Below are positions 8,064 to 14,401 of a stretch of 17,495 nucleotides of DNA, one piece after another. Origin of the DNA: an uncultured Planctomycetaceae bacterium (GTDB lineage: Bacteria > Planctomycetota > Planctomycetia > Planctomycetales > Planctomycetaceae); contig CAIJTL010000437.1 in assembly GCA_903823545.1 (NCBI GenBank), positions 1 through 17,495 on the forward strand. The letters are read 5' to 3'. A program made the translations under genes and the position numbers. How positions within the stretch are numbered: the stretch's first letter is position 1; each line of letters starts with the position of its first letter. The notes under the pieces were generated by a model. The model searched no databases. It was not told the DNA's origin and worked only from the letters and a program-made list of their open reading frames with translations.

Positions 8064-10934
8064 ATGCGTCACACCTCGTTGATGTTGCTTTGTGGTCTGA
8101 CTGTTCTCGGCTCATCACAATTTTTGGTTGCTCAGGAAGCGAAGCCTGCGGCAAACGTCATTAAACCCGAAGCCGTTAATTTGGGCCGGCCGGTAGACTT
8201 TGAAAAAGATATCTCTCCAATCCTCGACTCAAATTGCGTCGCTTGCCACAACCTCGGTCAGGCGGAAAGCAAGCTGAACTTGGAAAAGGTTGAGTTCATT
8301 CTGAAAGGTGGGAAGCGAGGCCCATCTGTGGTCGCCAAAGACCCAGACAAGAGTTTGCTCTATCTCGTGGCAGCGCGTTCCCAAGGTCCTGCGATGCCAC
8401 CGCTGCCGAACAAGGTCGATGCGAAGGCACTCACTCCCAAAGAACTCGGAACTTTGCGGCAGTGGATTTTGGAGGGTGCCTCGAGTGGCATGGGAGGCAC
8501 CAAAGACCAAGTGAATTGGCAGCCTGTCCCTGCTACAGCCAAAGCCATTTACAGTCTGGCGATTGCTCCTTGGGGACGATACGTCGCCGCTGGTCGAGCG
8601 AACCAGGTTTTCGTTTACGACGTTGAGAGCGGAGACGAATTGGCTCGTTTAGTTGACCCCAACTTGTCTGCAATTCAACACAACGGCAAGCCTATGTATC
8701 CGACGGGAGCCGCTCATCGTGATTTCGTTCATGCCTTGGCCTTCAGCCCGGATGGTCTCACGATCGCTTCGGCCGGATATCGGACAGTGAAGTTGTGGCA
8801 GCGTCCCGCGAGCAGTCGCGTTCGCGAAATACCGGTCGGTGCCGTGGTGACAACCGTCGCCGTGAGTGCCAACGGACAATGGCTGGCGACTGCCGGTGCG
8901 GACAATGCGATCAAGTTGTGGAATTTGACAGACGGTCAACCGGGCAAGACGCTCGCCGGTCACGCCGCCGCCGTTCACAGTTTGGCCTTCAATGCCGATG
9001 GATCGAAGCTCGCCTCGGCCTCAGAAGACAAGACGATTCGAGTATGGAACTTGGCGGACGGCACCGAAGCGAACAAGATCGAATCGCCCGCTCCCGCCAA
9101 AGCGGTGGTCTTCAATGCGGACGGCACAAAAGTGATCGTCGGACAGGCGGACAACATCATTCGCATCTGGGCGATTCCCGCGGCGGCACCGTTCATGCCC
9201 GAAAAAGAAATCAAGGGGCATGGCGGGCCGGTGACTTCACTGGCTCTGATCACTCCCGCCGGGGCACAGATTCTTTCGGGAAGCGATGACCAAACGGCGC
9301 GCGTCTGGGATCTGGCCAGCGGCAATCAAGTGCGTGCGTTCGCTCACGGTGGGCCGGTGACCTCAGTCGCCATCAGAGCCGACGGGTTGTTCGCGGCCAC
9401 GGGGGGAGCGAACAACATCGCCAAACTGTGGAACAATCAAACCGGTGCGCAGGTCGTGGAACTCAAAGGAGACGTCACACTGAATCGCAAGGTCGTCGAA
9501 CGTACCGAAGACCAGAAGGTGGCCCAGCAATTTGTGGCACTCGCGCTCGCGACGTTCAAAGCGGCGGAGACAAATCAGAAAGAGCGTGACGAGGCAGTCA
9601 AGAAGGCGAACGAGGCGAAAGTCGCCGCAGACAAGGCGGTTGTCGAACAAGACCCTAAAGTGAAAGAGGCCGCGACGAAAGCGGAGGCTGCGAAGAAGGC
9701 GGCTGACGACAAGAAAGACGATGCTGCGTTGGCGAAAGCCTCAACGGATGCGGCAGCCGAACTGACGAAGCAAATGGACGAACTGAAGAAGCGGCAGGAC
9801 GCCGTTGTTTCGGCGGTACGAGCCGTCCAACTCAGTGAGACAGCGGCCAAGGCAGCGGTCGATCAGATCAATGCAGCGAAGGCTCAGCAAGATGTCATGA
9901 CCGCTGCTCAGACGAAGGCTGATGCCGACCTGAAGGCTGCGACCGATCTCGACACTGCCGCCGTAAAGCCGATTCGCGGTGTGGCGTTTTCTGTCGATGG
10001 CAAACGACTGCTCACCAGCGGTGATGACAACCTGATTCACGTTTGGGACAGCACCAGCGGCAAGGCGATCGAAGTTTTCGCGGGACACAAAGCTGTGGTC
10101 GGCTCAATCGCGACTGGCTCGAACGGTTTGGTCGTTTCTGGCTCGCAGGATCAAACTGCCGCAGTGTGGAACACGATTCCGAAGTGGAGTTTGGTTGGTC
10201 AACTGGGACCGAAGAAGGAAGCTCCGCTGGATCTCGCTCCGTCGCCGTTTGTCAGCCGAGTTCTCAGCCTAGCGTTCAGCCGAGACGGCAAATGGCTCGC
10301 GACCGGAGGCGGTGAAGCATCACGCAGCGGTGAATTGTTCCTGTGGGACGTTGCCCAGCAAACGCTCGCGAAAGAATTGAAGGACGCTCATAGCGACACC
10401 GTTATGAGCATCGAGTTCAGTCGCGATGGAAAGTATCTTGTCAGCGGTGCGGCCGATAAGTTCGTGAAACTTTGGGACCTCGGTACCACCAAACTTGTGA
10501 AATCGTTCGAGGGCCACACGCATCACGTCTTAGGCGTATCGATTAAGGCGGACAACAGCCTCATTGTTAGTGCCGGTGCCGACAACGCGATTAAGGTCTG
10601 GAACATCGAAACGGGCGAGCAAGCACGCACAATTCCCGGCTACACGAAGCAAGTGACGTCCATTCGATTCTTAGGTGTGACCGAAAACATGGTGAGTTGC
10701 GGTGGCGACAAGACTGTTCGTTATCACAACGCGACCAACGGTGGACAGCCGCGTGCGTTCGCTGGCGGCACCGACTTCATGTATTGCGTCGCTGCGTCGC
10801 GCGATGAGCAGATTGTCGTCGCTGCGGGCGAAGACGGAGTGCTTCGAGTCTGGAATGGCACGAACGCCGCAGTGATTCGCCAGTTCGATCCGCCGAAGCC
10901 AGCAGACGCGAACGCACAAGCCGCTGCAAAGTAG
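8064..10934 (+). CDS. Exported cytochrome c / 14-repeat WD40 protein with a coiled coil between two sets of seven repeats
   Basis: A 956-residue protein. ATG 8064 follows GAAAGAG at a good distance and starts a Sec signal peptide, probably cut after LVA at residue 23. A planctomycete-type cytochrome c domain spans about 47-140, with CVACH at 58-62 and a possible distal Met in AMPPLPN at 111. I count 14 WD40-like repeats, recognised by hydrophobic-DG then VKLW or VRVW ends. Seven lie at about 157-470 and seven at about 635-945. Between them, about 474-632, is an Ala/Lys/Glu/Asp-rich segment that should form a coiled coil. WD40 propellers usually act as interaction platforms. With its haem motif and signal peptide, this protein probably works in the periplasm as a scaffold or redox partner, which is an inference. 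The coil resembles those of the upstream protein. Confidence 0.92.
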   Translation: MRHTSLMLLCGLTVLGSSQFLVAQEAKPAANVIKPEAVNLGRPVDFEKDISPILDSNCVACHNLGQAESKLNLEKVEFILKGGKRGPSVVAKDPDKSLLYLVAARSQGPAMPPLPNKVDAKALTPKELGTLRQWILEGASSGMGGTKDQVNWQPVPATAKAIYSLAIAPWGRYVAAGRANQVFVYDVESGDELARLVDPNLSAIQHNGKPMYPTGAAHRDFVHALAFSPDGLTIASAGYRTVKLWQRPASSRVREIPVGAVVTTVAVSANGQWLATAGADNAIKLWNLTDGQPGKTLAGHAAAVHSLAFNADGSKLASASEDKTIRVWNLADGTEANKIESPAPAKAVVFNADGTKVIVGQADNIIRIWAIPAAAPFMPEKEIKGHGGPVTSLALITPAGAQILSGSDDQTARVWDLASGNQVRAFAHGGPVTSVAIRADGLFAATGGANNIAKLWNNQTGAQVVELKGDVTLNRKVVERTEDQKVAQQFVALALATFKAAETNQKERDEAVKKANEAKVAADKAVVEQDPKVKEAATKAEAAKKAADDKKDDAALAKASTDAAAELTKQMDELKKRQDAVVSAVRAVQLSETAAKAAVDQINAAKAQQDVMTAAQTKADADLKAATDLDTAAVKPIRGVAFSVDGKRLLTSGDDNLIHVWDSTSGKAIEVFAGHKAVVGSIATGSNGLVVSGSQDQTAAVWNTIPKWSLVGQLGPKKEAPLDLAPSPFVSRVLSLAFSRDGKWLATGGGEASRSGELFLWDVAQQTLAKELKDAHSDTVMSIEFSRDGKYLVSGAADKFVKLWDLGTTKLVKSFEGHTHHVLGVSIKADNSLIVSAGADNAIKVWNIETGEQARTIPGYTKQVTSIRFLGVTENMVSCGGDKTVRYHNATNGGQPRAFAGGTDFMYCVAASRDEQIVVAAGEDGVLRVWNGTNAAVIRQFDPPKPADANAQAAAK

Positions 10935-10955
10935 TTTGGTAACTGAGTTCGAATC

Positions 10956-11039
10956 GGGCGTTCAAAATTTGAAAGTGACAAGATGATCTCGTTGAAAAAA
11001 TGGAGCGAGTCATCCATCAGTTCCAAATTTTGAACGCCC
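10956..11039. repeat. 16-bp inverted repeat filling the gap between the WD40 and DUF1501 genes
   Basis: GGGCGTTCAAAATTTG at 10956-10971 is exactly complementary to CAAATTTTGAACGCCC at 11024-11039. The interior can pair further: GATGATCTCG near 10982-10991 with CGAGTCATC near 11006-11014, with one bulged base. The result would be one long stem-loop ending 24 bases before the DUF1501 ATG. No T-run follows the right arm, so it is not a standard terminator. It may be an attenuator, an RNA-stability element or a dispersed palindrome. Confidence 0.75.
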
Positions 11040-11063
11040 TTGCCGTTCCTTAGGATCAACGTC

Positions 11064-12443
11064 ATGAGCGACTCCCCAACGAAAAACATGCTCTGCCGTG
11101 GCCCCAAGAATCGGCGCGAATTTCTGCGATTGGGAGCATCAGCTCTTGGTAGCTTAAGCCTATCCGAGATATTGGCTGGGCGCGCATTGGCAGGACTGAA
11201 CTCCGATCGTTCAACGGACACTTCGGTCATTCTGTTTTGGATGTGGGGCGGTCCAAGTCAATTAGAGACTTTTGACCCAAAGCCAAACGCACCGACGGAG
11301 TACCGCGGTCCGTTTCACCCCATCCAGACCTCGGTCCCCGGAATCGAGATTTGCGAGCTGTTTCCTCGGTTGGCCAAGTTGTCGAATCGCTACACGTTGA
11401 TTCGCTCATTGCACCACGAGATGGCCTCTCACAACGATGGCTCGATCGAATTACTCACCGGCAAAACACCTCTGGTTGCCGATCCGACATCGACAGCGAA
11501 ATCCGAGCATCCTGACTTCGGGATGATTACAAATCGCCTGCGAACTGCTCGCCCAGATGGGCTACCGCACTATATCGGGATTCCGACGCAACCCTTCATG
11601 ACGCGTCCGACCTATTTGGGGGTCAGTCATTCGGCGTTCGTCACCGGCGATCCGTCAGTCGCCACATTCAAACCAAGTAATCTCACGATCAACGCCGGCT
11701 TGAATGGTGCTCGCTTGGAAGATCGGCTTGGATTGCAGAGGCAGTTCGACCGTTTTCGTCGCAGTACGGAAGAGGGTCGATCATTGGAAGGTGTTGAGGC
11801 ATTTCATCGGCAGGCCGTGCAACTACTGACGAGCAGCAGTGTGGCCAAAGCATTTGATCTCAATGATGAGAAACCTGAAACGCGAGATCGATACGGTCGC
11901 CATTTGTGGGGACAAAGCTGTTTACTCGCGCGTCGCTTGGCCGAGGCAGGCACGGGTGTTGTCACGATCGATGCTCTCGCACCTAAACAAGGAACGCCGC
12001 TCTATTTTTCATGGGACGATCACGCCAACGCGCAGCCCGGCTGGGATCTGGCCAAGGGAATGCAGTGGCGGGCCGAGCACATGGACCCGGCGTTGGCGAC
12101 GCTGATCGAAGACATTCACGAACGAGGTCTCGATCGCAAAATCCTTGTCGTCGCGGTTGGTGAATTTGGCCGTACGCCACGGTTGTCTTCAGCGAACGGT
12201 TGCATCGGTCGAGATCACTGGCCTCAGTCGCAGTCAGCATTGATCTCCGGAGGCGATCTCCGCATGGGCCAAGTGATCGGTGCGACGAATTCAAAAGCGG
12301 AATTTCCGACTGAGCGACCGCTGCGTCCTCAAGATTTATTGGCGACGATTTATCGACATCTGGGAATCGATCACCACTTTGAATTCCGTGATTTCGCCGG
12401 ACGCCCGATCCCAATTTTGCTTCACGGCGAGCCGATTTCGTGA
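11064..12443 (+). CDS. DUF1501 family protein, Tat-exported
   Basis: A 459-residue protein of the DUF1501 family, which is structurally related to sulfatases and alkaline phosphatases, is abundant in planctomycetes, and is commonly found beside DUF1549/DUF1553 genes. I chose ATG 11064, preceded by TTAGGATC, over an upstream TTG. The N-terminus has a twin-arginine signal, NRREFLRLG, then a hydrophobic stretch ending in AGRALA, indicating export of a folded protein. Family signatures include LFWMWGGPSQLETFDPKP near the start of the mature domain, LPRLAKL-like and RSLHHEMASHNDGS segments, YFSWDDHAN, and the C-terminal VVAVGEFGRTPR then GRDHWPQ. The Asp and His residues there suit metal binding by analogy with the alkaline phosphatase fold. 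The substrate is unknown. As the fourth exported protein in the run, it probably serves the same process. Confidence 0.94.
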   Translation: MSDSPTKNMLCRGPKNRREFLRLGASALGSLSLSEILAGRALAGLNSDRSTDTSVILFWMWGGPSQLETFDPKPNAPTEYRGPFHPIQTSVPGIEICELFPRLAKLSNRYTLIRSLHHEMASHNDGSIELLTGKTPLVADPTSTAKSEHPDFGMITNRLRTARPDGLPHYIGIPTQPFMTRPTYLGVSHSAFVTGDPSVATFKPSNLTINAGLNGARLEDRLGLQRQFDRFRRSTEEGRSLEGVEAFHRQAVQLLTSSSVAKAFDLNDEKPETRDRYGRHLWGQSCLLARRLAEAGTGVVTIDALAPKQGTPLYFSWDDHANAQPGWDLAKGMQWRAEHMDPALATLIEDIHERGLDRKILVVAVGEFGRTPRLSSANGCIGRDHWPQSQSALISGGDLRMGQVIGATNSKAEFPTERPLRPQDLLATIYRHLGIDHHFEFRDFAGRPIPILLHGEPIS

Positions 12444-12596
12444 GCAGTGATCCGCACAGGATTACATGGCTCCGATTCGCGTTTTTCCGAGACTTCATTT
12501 CGCCAGAATTCGTCGCTCACTCTCATTAGCGAGATTTCCAAAAACAGGCCGAAGACTCGTGGGAGTTTGTGCCGACTTAATGCCGCAAGAGGTTGC

Positions 12597-12625
12597 TTGA
12601 CAAAGTTTGGCAACGCCACTAAAGA
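12597..12625 (+). promoter_or_regulatory. Candidate promoter for the acidic-protein gene
   Basis: TTGACA at 12597-12602 is a perfect -35 hexamer. A 17-base spacer leads to TAAAGA at 12620-12625, which matches only three positions of the -10 box. Transcription would begin about 60 bases before the ATG at 12693. The remaining bases between the DUF1501 stop and this site show nothing recognisable. Confidence 0.35.
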
Positions 12626-12692
12626 ACCCGCCGGTTGCCGGGTATTAGGTCTGGCAGAACTCCAAAGATTAGTAGCATCAAGGTTGTCACAG

Positions 12693-13031
12693 ATGGCTCT
12701 TGCACGCATCGAAGCAGGTATTTTTTCACACGCAGGCGTGGCCAAGGATCTATGGTTTGCGCCAAACGAAGGACAAACTCTCGTTGTAGATCTCCGTGGA
12801 GACGATGACGACGACGTCGGTTTCGGTGGAGACGACGAAGGAGGCTTCGATGACTTCGAGGACGACGACGAGGACGACGAGGACTTTGAAGAAGAAGACG
12901 ATTTCGAAGATGACTTTGAAGACGACGATCTTGAAGAAGAAGAACTCGAAGACGAGTTCGAAGACGACGAACTCGACGATGACGATGATGAAGACGACGA
13001 TGACGCCGACTTCGATGACGATGACGAGTAG
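12693..13031 (+). CDS. Small protein with an extremely acidic Asp/Glu tail, function unknown
   Basis: I do not recognise a named family. From ATG 12693, with AAGG about nine bases upstream, the product has 112 residues. The first 35 look like a small folded unit (MALARIEAGIF at the start, WFAPNEGQTLVVDLR at the end). The last 77 contain 58 Asp or Glu, broken by Phe or Leu every few residues and by some Gly near its start. There is no signal peptide or membrane segment, so it is probably cytoplasmic. The frame is open back to 12447, but that extension lacks a good start and looks non-coding. The opposite strand has a long Ser-rich frame here, an automatic result of reading Asp/Glu codons backwards. 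A terminator follows on this strand, which supports the direction. Ion binding, nucleic-acid mimicry or chaperone-like roles are guesses. Confidence 0.65.
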   Translation: MALARIEAGIFSHAGVAKDLWFAPNEGQTLVVDLRGDDDDDVGFGGDDEGGFDDFEDDDEDDEDFEEEDDFEDDFEDDDLEEEELEDEFEDDELDDDDDEDDDDADFDDDDE

Positions 13032-13079
13032 GTTTTGAATAGACACACCTGCTTCGCGGCAAGGGCTTTCTTCATTACG

Positions 13080-13119
13080 ATCCGTCGCTCGGATTTCCGG
13101 GCGACGGATTTTTCTTTTT
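13080..13119 (+). terminator. Rho-independent terminator after the acidic-protein gene
   Basis: ATCCGTCGC at 13080-13088 pairs perfectly with GCGACGGAT at 13101-13109 around a 12-base loop, followed by a T-rich tract to 13119 broken by one C. It lies 48 bases after the acidic gene's stop and only 19 bases before the next ATG. It works on the plus strand only, since the minus strand has no T-run after the stem. Confidence 0.85.
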
Positions 13120-13138
13120 GTTTCGGACAAGAGACATC

Positions 13139-13963
13139 ATGCAAGGACTTGCGAAGCAGATCGAGGAAGCGGCGGCGGTCATCCGCTCGCGTTGGTCAGG
13201 AACTCCCAAAGCAGGGTTAATTCTCGGGACTGGGCTCGGTGGTTTGGCCGAGCAAATTTGTAATAAGACAATCATCCCTTACACCGAGATTCCGCACTTC
13301 CCAATGTCGACCGTGCAGTCGCACGCCGGACAATTAGTTTGCGGAGAACTCTCCGGCGTGCCCATCGTCGCAATGGAAGGACGCTTTCATTTTTATGAAG
13401 GCTACACGATGCAACAGGTGACGTTCCCGGTACGAGTGATGAAGGCGCTGGGGGCAGACACGCTCGTTGTGACTAACGCTGCGGGCGGCATGAATCCACA
13501 TTTCGACTTGGCTGATGTCGTTGTCATCGATGACCACATCAATCTGATGGGTGACAATCCTCTGCGTGGCATCAACGACGACAAGCTTGGCCCGCGATTT
13601 CCCGACATGTGCGAACCGTATTCGCACAAGCTCAATGAAATCGCTTTGCAGTCTGCTCTTGAGCTTGGCATCGCTGCTCACAAAGGAGTCTTCGTCGCCG
13701 TTGCCGGCCCAAATCTCGAAACCCGCGCCGAGTACCGGATGCTTCGCGGCATCGGAGCTGACGTGGTCGGAATGAGCACTGTTCCCGAAGTCATTGTCGC
13801 CGTCCACGCCGGTCTGAAAGTGCTCGGCTTCTCCATTGTCACCGACATTTGCCTGCCTGATGCGTTGGAACCTGTGGACATTCAGAAGATTCTTGCGGTC
13901 GCGGCAACTGGTGGCGAAAAGTTGTCACGATTGATTCCAAAAGTGTTTGATTCGTTGTCTTGA
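13139..13963 (+). CDS. punA: Purine nucleoside phosphorylase, trimeric (PunA/XapA) type
   Basis: Cytoplasmic salvage enzyme that splits purine nucleosides with phosphate into free base and ribose 1-phosphate. It has 274 residues from ATG 13139, normal for the trimeric class. Signatures: [10 protein letters not shown] (phosphate loop), [62 protein letters not shown] and [12 protein letters not shown]. Glu194 matches the base-binding Glu201 of human PNP. Asp236 (in [12 protein letters not shown]) falls where human PNP has Asn243, with the same 42-residue spacing, so the accepted base may not be the usual 6-oxopurine. A TTG at 13118 would extend the protein by seven residues but lies in the terminator T-tract, so ATG 13139 is preferred. 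It leads a close gene group with the membrane protein 21 bases downstream and ileS. Confidence 0.93.
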   Translation: MQGLAKQIEEAAAVIRSRWSGTPKAGLILGTGLGGLAEQICNKTIIPYTEIPHFPMSTVQSHAGQLVCGELSGVPIVAMEGRFHFYEGYTMQQVTFPVRVMKALGADTLVVTNAAGGMNPHFDLADVVVIDDHINLMGDNPLRGINDDKLGPRFPDMCEPYSHKLNEIALQSALELGIAAHKGVFVAVAGPNLETRAEYRMLRGIGADVVGMSTVPEVIVAVHAGLKVLGFSIVTDICLPDALEPVDIQKILAVAATGGEKLSRLIPKVFDSLS

Positions 13964-13984
13964 CGTGCTAAGGAATCGCGTCCA

Positions 13985-14365
13985 GTGTCATCCACGAACC
14001 CAACGAATCCGAATGAGCTAAATCTGCAATATGTTTTGGCGATCGTTCTGTTCGTAATCACAGGAGCTGTCGTCCTCCATTTGTTGTTCCCTGGAAGCCT
14101 ACTGTTGCGGGCACTAGCCTGCGGAACAGTAACTTTTCTCGCCGTGGTATTTGGATGCTTCATCAGCGTGCGTATTGCTTATGGAGACGGTTCGATTATC
14201 ACCGGACTGGAATTCATCCTTGGGATCGTGGCCGCAACCACAAGCCTAAAATCGGGTTGGACGCCGACACTTTGGATCAGCGCGTGTTACTTGGCGTTTT
14301 CGATCGTTTTTGGTGTGATCGAAAAACTTCGTGTGTATCTTCGGCGACGTGACGATCAGCACTAG
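13985..14365 (+). CDS. Small membrane protein with four predicted helices, function unknown
   Basis: A 126-residue protein that I do not recognise. The likely start is GTG 13985, preceded by AAGGAA at about nine bases; no in-frame ATG lies near. After a polar Asn/Thr/Pro-rich N-terminus, hydrophobic segments appear at about 16-36, 40-62, 72-90 and 93-112. The C-terminus is strongly basic then polar (LRVYLRRRDDQH), suggesting a cytoplasmic tail by the positive-inside rule. It lies 21 bases after the phosphorylase gene and 36 before ileS, so co-transcription is likely. The neighbours do not reveal a role. Confidence 0.75.
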   Translation: MSSTNPTNPNELNLQYVLAIVLFVITGAVVLHLLFPGSLLLRALACGTVTFLAVVFGCFISVRIAYGDGSIITGLEFILGIVAATTSLKSGWTPTLWISACYLAFSIVFGVIEKLRVYLRRRDDQH

Positions 14366-14401
14366 CCTGTATCTCTCGATTGATGTCATATAGGAATTGA
14401 G

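Noticed and set aside
12626..12643. Small hairpin ACCCG/CGGGT in the leader of the acidic-protein gene
   Set aside because: Five base pairs only; no known regulatory pattern.
12422..13144. Minus-strand open frame of 240 codons with long Ser runs, opposite the acidic-protein gene
   Set aside because: Asp and Glu codons read backwards in this frame always give Ser codons, so the frame is an expected shadow. The T-tract of the nearby terminator supports plus-strand transcription.
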